Source: Roseisolibacter agri | GTDB lineage: Bacteria; Gemmatimonadota; Gemmatimonadetes; Gemmatimonadales; Gemmatimonadaceae | Assembly: GCF_030159095.1 (NCBI RefSeq) | Contig: NZ_BRXS01000001.1 | Location: 372,001-436,000, forward strand | Direction of reading: 5' to 3' | Length of the DNA: 64,000 nucleotides | Part shown: one piece after another, positions 23,522-33,834 of the stretch | Layout: each line of letters begins with the position of its first letter | How positions within the stretch are numbered: position 1 is the stretch's first letter | Position numbers and translations under genes: made by a program | Notes under the pieces: generated by a model | The model's input: the letters and a program-made list of their open reading frames with translations, nothing else | What the model was told of the DNA's origin: nothing | Database searches by the model: none

Positions 23522-26215
23522 CTACCGCTCGCGGAGCTGCTCGCGCGCGCGACGTCGCAGCGCGATCAGCGACTCGGGCGTGTCGCTGCCCGCGCGGCTC
23601 TCGCGCACCGCGCGGATGAAGCCCGGCGTGACGCGCTCGCGCCAGAGCGCGGACAGCTCGCTCGGATCCAGGCCGCGGTAGCCCAGCGCGGCCAGCTCGC
23701 GCAGGTAGGTCGCGGGAATGCCGCCGTGCTTCAGGTCCACCGCGTCGTCCGCGGCGATGCGCCCCTCCGGGTACATCGCGCGCAGCGCCTGCGCGTAGTC
23801 GGGGGTGACCTGGAAGATCGCCAGGTCGACGATGCCGCCGAGCGTGAGCGGCGCGATGCCCGCGGCGCCGAGCGCGCGGATCGCGTCGGCCGACATGCCG
23901 CCCCACGTGAGGTTCTTGAGCTGGTGGTCGCTCACCTCGCCGACCTCCGCGACGCCGAGCGCGCGCAGCGTGGCGGCGAACTCGCGCTTCGGGCGGAAGC
24001 GGAGCTGGCCGGTGCCGCGGCCGAGCGCGAAGCCGCCGTCGAACTCGAGGACGCCGGCGTCCTGCTCGATCCGGAACGACGCGGGGACGCGCGTCGCCGC
24101 GCCGATCTCCTCGGCCGACGTGCCGCGCAGCGCCGCGATCGGCACCCAGCGATCCCAGTTCGTGCCGTCGTCCCAGTTGAGCCGGAGGTTCACGTAGCCG
24201 GTGCGCGTCTCCGAGACCACCCAGCTGCCCGCGAGCGGCGTCGATGCGGCGACCGCGCGCGCCGGCTCGGCCGCCGGCTCCGGCGCGCGCTCCGGCGCGC
24301 GCTCCGGCACGGGCGCGGGCGACGGCGATGGTGCTGCCGCGGTCGTGCGCGCGGCCACCAGCTCCGCGACGGACAGGCGCCGGCCGGCCCGCGCGTTCAG
24401 CCGCGCGATCGCGGACGCGTCGAGCGAGTGGTTCTGCAGCTGCACCAGGTCGTTCGCGCGCAGGTCGCGGTAGCCGAGCGCGGCGACCGCGCGGATGAAC
24501 GCGGGCGTGACGCCGCTGTTCGCGAACGACACCAGCGCGCCCGTCGTCGCGAAGCGGTATCCCAGCGCACTCACGTCGCGGAGGAAGCGCTCGTCCGCGC
24601 CGCTCACGCCGAGGCGCACGAGCGCCTCAGGCGACGGCACGGCGTAGCCGAGCGAGTCCAGCGCGTCGAGGAACGCGAGCGAGACGTCGTGCAGCGCGAG
24701 CGAGAAGATCTGCCGCGCCGATGGCCGCCCGATGCCGCGGCGCGCCAGCGCGTCGCCGAACGCGGGATCCGCCGTGAAGCCGAAGCGTCCCGTGCCGCGC
24801 CCGGCGCGGACGGTGCCGCGGAACTCGAACGTCCCGCCGTCGCGCCGCAGGCGGAAGCGCACGCTGTCGCCGTCGGAGGCGAGCGCCTGCGCCGTGAGCC
24901 CCTCCATGCGGGCGAGCGGGACGACGAAGGTGGTGATGCCGTTGGTCGTCACCATCACGTGCACCGCCGGCGCGTCGGACCCGGCCTCCGCGCGCGACGC
25001 GGGGCGCACGTGCCACGTGCCGGCGTCGATCGGCGCGGCGGGCTGCGTCGGCGCGGGCGCGGGCGCGGCCGTGGTCATCGCCACGGGAGCATCGGGCACT
25101 GCGACGTCCGCCGCCGCGCCCGCCCGCAGCGCCGCCACGGGCGCGAGCAGCACCGCGGTGAGCAGCGCGCCGAGCGTGCGCGCCCGCGCGCCGGGCGCGG
25201 TGCGGACGCGCGTCCCGTCGATCGCGGCGCGCAGGCGCGACTCGAGCTGCGACGGCGTCGCCATGCTCACGGCGAGCGTCACCAGGCCGCGCGGCGCGGC
25301 GGCACCGCGCGCCAGCTCCAGCAGGTGGCCCGCGTAGTCGCGCGGGCGGATCCCGCGCGCCAGCGCCGCGTCGTCGCACGCCAGCTCGCGCTCGACGCGC
25401 AGCCGCGCGGCTGCCCACCACGCGCCCGGATGCGGCCAGTAGAGCGCGCACACGACGGCGGCCAGCGTCTGCGTGAGGCAGTCGCGCCGCGCGATGTGCG
25501 CCACCTCGTGCAGGAGCACGGCCCGCCGCCGCGACTCCGACCAGTCGGCCGCGTTCGAGGGCAGCAGCACCGTCGGCCGCACGACGCCCCACGTGAGCGG
25601 GATCGTGGGTGCGCCGCCGCGCAGGAGCGTCACGCCACGGCGCACGCCGAGCGTGCGACGGACGTCGTCGAGCAGCGCGTGCCAGTCCGCGCCGTCCACC
25701 GGTGCCGCGTCGCGCGCGAGCCGGCGGACGAGGCGCTGCTCCGCGGCCACCTTCAGCAGCAGCGCCACGACGCCCGCGACGTAGAGCGCGAGCGCGACGC
25801 TCGCCGGCGACGGGAGCGACGGCAGCATCGGAGCACGCACGTCGACGGCCGCTGCGGGCGCCGCCTCGTGGAGCACGTCGGGCGCGCGCATCGTGTTCGC
25901 CGCGGGAATGGTCGGATCGGGCAGCGCGACGCGCTCCTGCCGCATCGCGGGCGCGGGCGCGATCACCGCGGGCGCGGGCACCGCGGGCGCGGGAGCCGTG
26001 GCCAGCAGCGGCACGCGCCACGCCGGCAGCAGCGCGCCCAGCACCGGCAGCGCCATCAGCCCCGCGAGCGCGAGGCACCAGTGCAGGTGCCGCGCGGCGG
26101 CCGACGCGTGGCGGCGCAGCACGGCGCGGTCGGCGATCGCCGCCAGCGCGAGCAGCGCCGTCGCCTTGAGCGCGGTCGGGAGCAGCGCGCCGGAGACGTC
26201 CGCGAGCGCGATCAT
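23522..26215 (-). CDS. BlaR1/MecR1-type M56 metallopeptidase with repeat-rich C-terminal region
   Basis: 897 residues; its ATG at 26215 overlaps the BlaI stop by four bases (ATGA). N-terminal membrane domain with the zinc motif HEVAH (His about 236, Glu 237, His 240) between transmembrane helices, as in BlaR1 sensors that cleave the BlaI repressor. In place of the usual beta-lactam-binding domain, the part after about residue 400 has two beta-rich modules (about 400-495 and 667-760). Each ends in helical repeats of the form GVTPAFIRAVAALGYRDLRANDLV. A Pro/Ala/Glu-rich linker joins them near 645-665. The ligand sensed is therefore likely not a beta-lactam. Confidence 0.85.
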   Translation of the reverse strand: MIALADVSGALLPTALKATALLALAAIADRAVLRRHASAAARHLHWCLALAGLMALPVLGALLPAWRVPLLATAPAPAVPAPAVIAPAPAMRQERVALPDPTIPAANTMRAPDVLHEAAPAAAVDVRAPMLPSLPSPASVALALYVAGVVALLLKVAAEQRLVRRLARDAAPVDGADWHALLDDVRRTLGVRRGVTLLRGGAPTIPLTWGVVRPTVLLPSNAADWSESRRRAVLLHEVAHIARRDCLTQTLAAVVCALYWPHPGAWWAAARLRVERELACDDAALARGIRPRDYAGHLLELARGAAAPRGLVTLAVSMATPSQLESRLRAAIDGTRVRTAPGARARTLGALLTAVLLAPVAALRAGAAADVAVPDAPVAMTTAAPAPAPTQPAAPIDAGTWHVRPASRAEAGSDAPAVHVMVTTNGITTFVVPLARMEGLTAQALASDGDSVRFRLRRDGGTFEFRGTVRAGRGTGRFGFTADPAFGDALARRGIGRPSARQIFSLALHDVSLAFLDALDSLGYAVPSPEALVRLGVSGADERFLRDVSALGYRFATTGALVSFANSGVTPAFIRAVAALGYRDLRANDLVQLQNHSLDASAIARLNARAGRRLSVAELVAARTTAAAPSPSPAPVPERAPERAPEPAAEPARAVAASTPLAGSWVVSETRTGYVNLRLNWDDGTNWDRWVPIAALRGTSAEEIGAATRVPASFRIEQDAGVLEFDGGFALGRGTGQLRFRPKREFAATLRALGVAEVGEVSDHQLKNLTWGGMSADAIRALGAAGIAPLTLGGIVDLAIFQVTPDYAQALRAMYPEGRIAADDAVDLKHGGIPATYLRELAALGYRGLDPSELSALWRERVTPGFIRAVRESRAGSDTPESLIALRRRAREQLRER

Positions 26216-26616
26216 GCGTCCTCCCCGGGCTCGCGCGCCTGCTCGAGCAGCTGCGACAGCCGCCGGTACTCCGCCTCGGGCAGCGGCTCGTCCGTCATGT
26301 CGAGCAGCGCGGCCATCGCGGAGCTGGGCGAGCTGCGGAAGAACGTCGCCACCAGGTGGCGCAACGCGGAGCGGCTCACCTCCTCGGGCCGGTCGGCGGG
26401 GAAGTACACGTAGCGCGGGCCGTCCTGCTCGTAGGCGACGTAGCCCTTCTCGGTCAGCAGGCGCAGCATCCCGCGCACGGCCGAGTTGCTGACGGGCTCC
26501 CCGAGGTCCGCCTGCACCTCCGCCGCGGTGGCGCGTCCGCGGCGGAAGAGGATGTCGACGATCTGCCGCTCGCGGCGGCCGAGCTGGTCGAGCGGGCGCG
26601 GAAGGGGCTCGGGCAC
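26212..26616 (-). CDS. BlaI/MecI/CopY-family repressor
   Basis: 134 residues from GTG 26616, with AGGAGG four bases upstream. Winged helix RRERQIVDILFRRGRATAAEVQADLGEPVSNSAVRGMLRLLTEKGYVAYE near residues 14-62, then the helical dimerisation region where M56 cleavage usually occurs. Two 16-bp operators lie 13 bases upstream of the GTG. It forms a coupled operon with the M56 gene. Expected behaviour: it represses itself and the sensor until the sensor is activated. Confidence 0.9.
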   Translation of the reverse strand: MPEPLPRPLDQLGRRERQIVDILFRRGRATAAEVQADLGEPVSNSAVRGMLRLLTEKGYVAYEQDGPRYVYFPADRPEEVSRSALRHLVATFFRSSPSSAMAALLDMTDEPLPEAEYRRLSQLLEQAREPGEDA

Positions 26617-26628
26617 ACGGCCTCCTGG

Positions 26629-26663
26629 TGTCAGTGTATTGACAGGCTGTCAGTACATTGACA
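26629..26663 (-). promoter_or_regulatory. Paired BlaI-type operators
   Basis: Two near-identical 16-bp palindromes, TGTCAGTGTATTGACA (26629-26644) and TGTCAGTACATTGACA (26648-26663). Their centres are 19 bp apart, so they lie on nearly the same DNA face. The TGTCA...TGACA ends with an AT-richer core fit BlaI-family half-sites. They stand out in a region that is otherwise GC-rich. Confidence 0.85.
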
Positions 26664-26817
26664 CTCGACGCGCGGGCCGTCAAGAGCGGAGCGCGAACGC
26701 TATTGCGGGAGTCCGCGACCGCGGTCTAAGGTGAACCCGACCCGATCGCAGGGATGCCGACGCGGACGCGACGACGCCCGACGTGAGCAGGCGCGCTTTC
26801 GAGCGCGAGGGGGAGCC

Positions 26818-28581
<1,764 letters not shown>

Positions 28582-28599
28582 GCGCGAACCGGCGCGCGA

Positions 28600-31113
28600 C
28601 TACCGCTGCGGCGCGCCGCGGCCGAGCGCCTGGTCGATCGCGTCGCTGAGGACCGCGAGCGAGAACGGCTTCGGCAGGAACCGGATGCCCGGCGGCAGCA
28701 CGTCGGACGCGAGGTGCCGGCTGTAACCGCTCATCACGATCGCGCGCACGTCGGGCGCGGTCTCGCGGATGCGCTCCACGAGCTGCACGCCGCTGATCCC
28801 GCCCGGCATCACCATGTCGGTGATCACGAGGTCGATGGCGTCGCCGTGCTCGGCCCACCGGCGCAGCGCGTCGGGGCCGTTGGTCTCCTCCAGCACGCGG
28901 TGCCCCAGCCGCTGCAGCGAGTACGACACCATCTGGCGCACCAGCGGCTCGTCCTCCACGAGCAGCACCGTCGCATCGCCGCGGCCGACGTCGAGCCCGC
29001 GCGCGAGCGGCACCGCGGGCGTCGCGTCGGGGCGCGCGGGGAGGTAGACGCGGAACGTCGAGCCCTCGCCCACGACGCTCTCGACGTCGATCCAGCCGCC
29101 GTGCTGCGCCACGATGCCGTGCGTCGTCGCGAGGCCGAGCCCCGTGCCCTGTCCGACGTCCTTCGTCGTGAAGAACGGCTCGAAGATGCGCGACTGCACC
29201 TCGGCCGTCATGCCGACGCCGCTGTCACGCACTTCCAGGCATGCCCAGGCGCCCGGATGCTCGGCGTCGTCGTCACCGACGATCAGGCGCGTGGCGATGC
29301 CGAGGCGCCCACCCGCGGGCATGGCGTCGCGGGCGTTCACGCACAGGTTGACGATCACCTGCTCGATCATCCCCGCGTCGCCTTCCAGCGGCACCGGCTC
29401 GGGCGCGGGCGCGAAGTCGATCTCGATCCGCTCGCCGAGCACGCGCGAGAGGATGCGCAGCATCTCGGCGACGATCGTGTTGAGGTCGTGCACCTCCAGC
29501 CGCATCGCCTGCCGGCGGCTGAACGCGAGCAGCTGGCGCGTGAGGTTCGCCGCGCGCTCCAGCGGCTCGCGCATCTCCTGCAGCGCCGCGTGGAACGCCG
29601 GCGGCTGGTCGTCCTCCAGCCCGAGCAGCTCCAGCTGCAGCATCACCGCGCCGAGCATGTTGTTGAAGTCGTGCGCGACCCCGCCGGCGAGCTGGCCGAC
29701 GGCCTCCATCCGCTGCGCGTGCCGGTACTGCTCGTCGCGCTGCATCTCCGCCGTGATGTCGCGGCCGATCGCGACGAAGTTCGTGATCTCGCCGCGCTCG
29801 TCGCGCACGGGCGTGATCACCACGTGCTCGAAGTACACCTCGCCGGTCTTCTTCGCGTTCGTGAGGCGCCCCACCCACGGCTCGCCCGCCGCGATGGCCG
29901 CCAGCATCGCGGTGCCCGAGGCGTCCGGCTCGCTCACGCGCTTGAGCGCCCGCGGGTTCCGCCCCATCGCCTCCTCGGCCGTGTAGCCCGTGGTCGCGGT
30001 GAAGCCCGGGTTCACGTAGACGATCCGCAGCTGGCGGTCGCAGATGATGACGCTCTCGGGCAGCTGCTCGATCGCGGCCCGCAGCAGGCGCTCGGCCGCG
30101 CGCGCACGGTTGCGCGAGATCGCCGACGCCAGCTGCGCTGCCACGGCGTTCACGAGGTTCAGCTCCGCGGGCGTGAACGGGCGCTCGCGCTCGCGGGCGA
30201 GGGCGATGCGGCCGACCGGCTGCGCGTTGAGGACGATCGGCACCGCGACGGCGGCGGCGTGGTCGTCCGCACCATCGTCCGCGCCGTCGTCCGCGCCGTC
30301 GCCGCGTGCGAGGGCCGCCGCCGGCGCCACCTCGGCGCGCACCCGGGTCGCGCCGAACAGGTCGCGCAGCTCGCGGCCGGCCTCGGCGACGAGCTCGTTC
30401 GGCTCCACGTCCGCGGTCGTCATCGCGAGGAAGCGGTTGCGCGCGGCCAGCTCGCGGTTCGCGGCGCCGAGGGCGGCGAGCTGCTCGCGGATCTGCGCGC
30501 TCATGGAGTCGAGCACGCGCCCGAGCTCCGCGAACTCGCGGTACGGGACCGCGCTCGCGAACGGCGGGTGGCGCCCCTCCGCGTAGCCGCGCACGACGCC
30601 GGAGAGGTCGTAGAGCGGGCGCTGGAACAGCCGCCGGAAGAGCATGCGCAGCCCGATCAGCGTGGCCACGAGCGCGATCAGCGAGACGACGGCGGCGTTG
30701 ACGACCTGGCGCTGGACCTGGCTCCGGTAGTAGCCGCGGTCGAACGCGACGCGCACCTCGCCGATGATCTGATCGCCGCGCCGCACCTCCATCGCGCGCA
30801 CCACCGTGTCCGCGGTGCGGAGCGGCACGAAGGCGTGCGTCGTGCCCGTGCTGCGCTCGCGCACCGTGAGGCTCGCGATGCGCGGATCGCGCCCGAACGC
30901 CTCGGCGAGGCGCTCGGCGCGGTCGAAGTCCATGTCCCAGAGCGCCGGCTCGATGATGCGCGCGAAGGCGCTCACCGACGACTCGAGCTGCGTCTGGAGG
31001 TCGGTGCGCGCGCTCCGCATCCCGTAGGCGGCGAGCAGGGCGACCGTGAGCGCGGCGCTCATCCCGACGGCCGCCGTCAGCCCGACCAGCAGTCGGCGAG
31101 AGATGGACCTCAT
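28600..31113 (-). CDS. Membrane hybrid histidine kinase (HAMP-GAF-PAS-HisKA-HATPase-REC)
   Basis: 837 residues from ATG 31113. Two transmembrane helices (about 12-32 and 125-147) bracket an extracytoplasmic sensor domain. Then come a HAMP-like region to about 200, a GAF-like domain, and a PAS domain with the TGYTAEEAMG motif. HisKA follows with His481 in GGVAHDFNNMLGAVMLQ, then HATPase, and a C-terminal receiver with Asp766 in DLVITDMVMPGG. The ATG overlaps the stop of the solute-binding protein gene by four bases, so the two are coupled. A 12-base tandem repeat encodes the Asp-rich linker in the GAF region. Confidence 0.88.
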   Translation of the reverse strand: MRSISRRLLVGLTAAVGMSAALTVALLAAYGMRSARTDLQTQLESSVSAFARIIEPALWDMDFDRAERLAEAFGRDPRIASLTVRERSTGTTHAFVPLRTADTVVRAMEVRRGDQIIGEVRVAFDRGYYRSQVQRQVVNAAVVSLIALVATLIGLRMLFRRLFQRPLYDLSGVVRGYAEGRHPPFASAVPYREFAELGRVLDSMSAQIREQLAALGAANRELAARNRFLAMTTADVEPNELVAEAGRELRDLFGATRVRAEVAPAAALARGDGADDGADDGADDHAAAVAVPIVLNAQPVGRIALARERERPFTPAELNLVNAVAAQLASAISRNRARAAERLLRAAIEQLPESVIICDRQLRIVYVNPGFTATTGYTAEEAMGRNPRALKRVSEPDASGTAMLAAIAAGEPWVGRLTNAKKTGEVYFEHVVITPVRDERGEITNFVAIGRDITAEMQRDEQYRHAQRMEAVGQLAGGVAHDFNNMLGAVMLQLELLGLEDDQPPAFHAALQEMREPLERAANLTRQLLAFSRRQAMRLEVHDLNTIVAEMLRILSRVLGERIEIDFAPAPEPVPLEGDAGMIEQVIVNLCVNARDAMPAGGRLGIATRLIVGDDDAEHPGAWACLEVRDSGVGMTAEVQSRIFEPFFTTKDVGQGTGLGLATTHGIVAQHGGWIDVESVVGEGSTFRVYLPARPDATPAVPLARGLDVGRGDATVLLVEDEPLVRQMVSYSLQRLGHRVLEETNGPDALRRWAEHGDAIDLVITDMVMPGGISGVQLVERIRETAPDVRAIVMSGYSRHLASDVLPPGIRFLPKPFSLAVLSDAIDQALGRGAPQR
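30262..30297 (-). repeat. 12-bp tandem repeat in a kinase linker
   Basis: Three near-identical 12-base units (GTCGTCCGC-ACC, ATCGTCCGCGCC, GTCGTCCGCGCC) encode a Gly-Ala-Asp-Asp run between beta strands of the GAF-like domain. It is a length-variable, low-complexity insert. Confidence 0.6.
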
Positions 31114-31922
31114 CGCGTCGTGGCGCGCGTCGCGGCGCGCGTGGCGCCGGCCGAGGCGTTGCGCGCGATCCAGCGGCGCTGGATGCGGTCGCGCTCCCCG
31201 CTGGCGATGATGCGGGCGTGCCCCGCGTCGAAGCGCGCGGCGAGCGCGGCGCCGCCGCGGTGCACGAGGCTGAAGCCGACGTAGGCCGGCATCCCGCCCG
31301 TCCGGAAGACCGAGCGCACCTTGCCGGTGACGCCGGCCCGCGCCGCGACCCAGTCGGGCGACTTCACCGCGTCGCGGTTCACGATCGCCGCGTCGAGCCG
31401 GCCGACGGCCAGCTTGCGGAGGTTCAGCTCCTCCATCGGCGTGGCCTCGAGCACCGCGCCGCTGCGCCGCAGGGCCTCCATCATCTCGAGCGGATACTCG
31501 TAGCCGAGGACCGTGCCGACGCGCGTGCCGGGCCGGAAGTCGGCGATGCGCGGGGGGAGGGGGCGGGCGGGGTTCTCGAAGAAGTCGCACGCGAACACGA
31601 AGAGCGGCTTCGCCGAGAAGCGCACGACGCCGTCCAGCTCCGGTGCCGGCGACATGCTGACGCAGGCGATCAGCTCGCCGCGCACCACGTGCTGCTTGCA
31701 GCGCGCGTAGGGGAGCACGTGCATGCGGAGGTCGACGCCGACCGCGGCGAACGCGGCGCGGGCGACGTCGTTGGCGTAGCCGGTCCCGTCCGCCTGGGAC
31801 CAGGGCGCCGCCGCGTCCTCGACGCCGATGTCGATCGTCTCGCGCCGGGGCGGCTCGGCGCCCGCCAGCAGCGCGAGCAACGCGAGCGCGGGCAGCTGGC
31901 TGGGGCCACGGCGAAGTTGCAT
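31110..31922 (-). CDS. Periplasmic solute-binding protein (SBP_bac_3), probable sensor partner of the kinase
   Basis: 270 residues from ATG 31922, chosen because it gives a signal peptide ending near Leu-Ala-Gly-Ala-Glu. The fold cues of family 3 solute-binding proteins are present: IDIGVEDAAAPWSQADGTGYANDVARAAFAAVG, then LPYARCKQHVVRGELIACVSM, FRPGTRVGTVLGYEYP and LRKLAVGRLDAAIVNRDAV. No ABC permease or ATPase gene follows; instead a histidine kinase starts within its stop. Its job is probably ligand detection for that kinase. The ligand is unknown; relatives bind amino acids. Confidence 0.82.
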   Translation of the reverse strand: MQLRRGPSQLPALALLALLAGAEPPRRETIDIGVEDAAAPWSQADGTGYANDVARAAFAAVGVDLRMHVLPYARCKQHVVRGELIACVSMSPAPELDGVVRFSAKPLFVFACDFFENPARPLPPRIADFRPGTRVGTVLGYEYPLEMMEALRRSGAVLEATPMEELNLRKLAVGRLDAAIVNRDAVKSPDWVAARAGVTGKVRSVFRTGGMPAYVGFSLVHRGGAALAARFDAGHARIIASGERDRIQRRWIARNASAGATRAATRATTR

Positions 31923-31934
31923 GGGCCAATTATG

Positions 31935-31948
31935 TGACACGGGTGTCA
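31935..31948. promoter_or_regulatory. Palindrome between divergent genes
   Basis: TGACAC-GG-GTGTCA, perfect 6-bp arms. It lies 13 bases upstream of the solute-binding protein ATG and 57 bases upstream of the divergent serine hydrolase. It could be the operator for the kinase operon, or a CRP-like half-match (TGTGAC...TCATGA). Binding protein unknown. Confidence 0.35.
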
Positions 31949-32004
31949 TGATCGTAAAGGCACCGGGCACAAACCCGGGCCGGGGCCCCGCTGTCCGACG
32001 GCAC

Positions 32005-33744
32005 ATGGCACCCCGCACGCTCCTCGCCACACGGCCGCGCACCCTCGCGCTCCCCCTGGCGATCGCTCTGGCGGTCGCCCTGCCGGCCGCGGGGGCGGCG
32101 CAGGCCCGGACCGCGCCGGCCGATACGGCGGACGCGCTCCCGGTCCACCGGCCCGACTTCGCCGCGCGCGTCGACAGCCTGTTCGACCGGTGGCGCGGGA
32201 CGGACCGGCCGGGATGCGCGGTGGGCGTCGGCCACCGCGGCCGCGTCGTGCTGGAGCGCGGCTACGGGATGGCCGACCTGGAGTCGGCGGCGCCGATGAC
32301 GCCGGCCACGGTGGTCCACGCCGCCTCCCTCGCGAAGTCGGTGACGGCGTACGCGGTCCTGCTGCTGGAGCGCGACGGGAAGCTCTCGCTCGACGACGAC
32401 GTGCGGCGCCACGTCCCCGAGCTGCCGGACTACGGGCACCGCATCACCATCCGCCACCTGCTCACGCACACCAGCGGGCTGCGCGACTTCTTCGAGCTGC
32501 TGATCCTCGCGCGCGGCCGGTTCGAGGAGGACCGCATCACCGACGCGGACGCGATGGCGATGATCGCGCGGCAGCGGACGGTCGACTTCGCGCCGGGCAC
32601 GGAGCACCAGTACGTGAACACCGGCTACCTGCTCGCCGCGCACGTCGTGGCGCGCGTCAGCGGGCAGCCGTTCGCATCCTTCGTGACGTCGCGCATCCTC
32701 GCGCCGCTCGGCATGTCACACACGCGGCTGCGCGACGACGTCGCGACGCTCGTCCCCGGCCGCGCGGTGGGCTACGCGCGCCGCGGCGCCGGCTGGCGCA
32801 CCAGCGTCCCGAACTTCGACGTCGTCGGCTCGACGAACCTCGAGACGACGGTCGGCGACCTGCTGCGCTGGGGCGCGCACCTCGACCACCCGGCGCCGGA
32901 CGATGCGGCGCTCGTGCGACGGATGCACGCGCCCGGCGTGCTCGCGAACGGCGACACGCTCGCCTACGGCCTGGGGCTCGCGCTCGCGCGCGACCGCGGG
33001 CTGACGGTGGCCGAGCACGAGGGGCGCGACCCCGGGTTCCGTGCGTATCTGGGGCGATGGATGGAGCCCGCGCTGACCGTCGCGCTCCTCTGCAACGCCG
33101 CCGCGCTCGACCCGGTCGGATTGGGGCACGCGGTGGCCGACCTCGCGCTTGGCCCGCGCCCCACGCCGTCGCCACCGCCCGCGGCGACCGCCGCCGTGGC
33201 GCCCGACCAGACGCGGACGCTCGCGTGGGCCGGCGTGTACCTCGATCCCGGGACGCGGCAGGTGGTCGAGTTCACCGCGCGCGACGGCGTGCTGTACAAC
33301 CGGCGCGACGGCGGCGAGCGCATCGAGGCGCTGGACGCGCGGCGCGCGCGCATCGTCGGCGTGCCGCTGGAGCTCGCGTTCGGCGACGGCGCGCACCCCG
33401 GCTTCCGGGTGCGCTGGTTCGCACCGGGGCGGCGCGTCGACACGTTCGTCTGGCAGGCGCCCGTGGCGCCGGTGCTCGACCGGGCCGCGCTGGCGACGTA
33501 CGCCGGCGCGTACGCGAGCCGCGAGCTGGACGCGACCTATCGCGTGGAGGTGCACGACTCGACGCTCGTGCTGCGCACGGGCGCGACGCCCGGGCTCGTC
33601 GCGCGGGCCGTCTTCCGCGACGCGTTCGTGAGCGGGCAGTACACGATCCGGTTCACGCGCCGCGGCGGGCGCGTGGCCGGGTTCGAGATCAGCCATCCGC
33701 GCGCGCGGGGCGTCGCCTTCGTGCGCACGGACGGCGCGCGATAG
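32005..33744 (+). CDS. Beta-lactamase-family serine hydrolase, exported
   Basis: 579 residues from ATG 32005 with a signal peptide (ALPAAGAAQA). Class C beta-lactamase/DD-peptidase fold: the Ser-x-x-Lys motif is Ser108-Leu-Ala-Lys111, the Tyr-x-Asn motif is Tyr203-Val-Asn205, and an HEGRDPGFRAYLG segment near 338-349 stands where the third motif should be. A beta-rich C-terminal domain fills residues about 400-579. Such proteins include esterases, D-amino-acid peptidases and penicillin-recognising proteins; a resistance role is not implied. It is divergent from the sensor operon. Confidence 0.87.
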   Translation: MAPRTLLATRPRTLALPLAIALAVALPAAGAAQARTAPADTADALPVHRPDFAARVDSLFDRWRGTDRPGCAVGVGHRGRVVLERGYGMADLESAAPMTPATVVHAASLAKSVTAYAVLLLERDGKLSLDDDVRRHVPELPDYGHRITIRHLLTHTSGLRDFFELLILARGRFEEDRITDADAMAMIARQRTVDFAPGTEHQYVNTGYLLAAHVVARVSGQPFASFVTSRILAPLGMSHTRLRDDVATLVPGRAVGYARRGAGWRTSVPNFDVVGSTNLETTVGDLLRWGAHLDHPAPDDAALVRRMHAPGVLANGDTLAYGLGLALARDRGLTVAEHEGRDPGFRAYLGRWMEPALTVALLCNAAALDPVGLGHAVADLALGPRPTPSPPPAATAAVAPDQTRTLAWAGVYLDPGTRQVVEFTARDGVLYNRRDGGERIEALDARRARIVGVPLELAFGDGAHPGFRVRWFAPGRRVDTFVWQAPVAPVLDRAALATYAGAYASRELDATYRVEVHDSTLVLRTGATPGLVARAVFRDAFVSGQYTIRFTRRGGRVAGFEISHPRARGVAFVRTDGAR

Positions 33745-33777
33745 CCGCGTCCGATCCGCACCGACGCTGTTAGCTTT

Positions 33778-33828
33778 CTCCAGGGTGCCGGCGCATGCGA
33801 ATTCTCGCCGCCGGCCCACACCCTGGAG
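33778..33828 (+). promoter_or_regulatory. Leader hairpin covering the DUF983 ribosome binding site
   Basis: CTCCAGGGTG (33778-33787) pairs perfectly with CACCCTGGAG (33819-33828), and inner CCGGCG/CGCCGG arms extend the stem. The GGAG that should bind the ribosome for ATG 33835 is the last four bases of the right arm. The folded leader would hide the site, which suggests translational or thermal control. It could also be accidental in GC-rich DNA. Confidence 0.45.
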
Positions 33829-33834
33829 TCGACG

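Noticed and set aside
32005-33744. Antibiotic-resistance beta-lactamase
   Set aside because: The class C-like fold is shared by many esterases and peptidases, and a long C-terminal extra domain is present. Resistance is not supported by context; the BlaI/M56 pair is elsewhere and unlinked.
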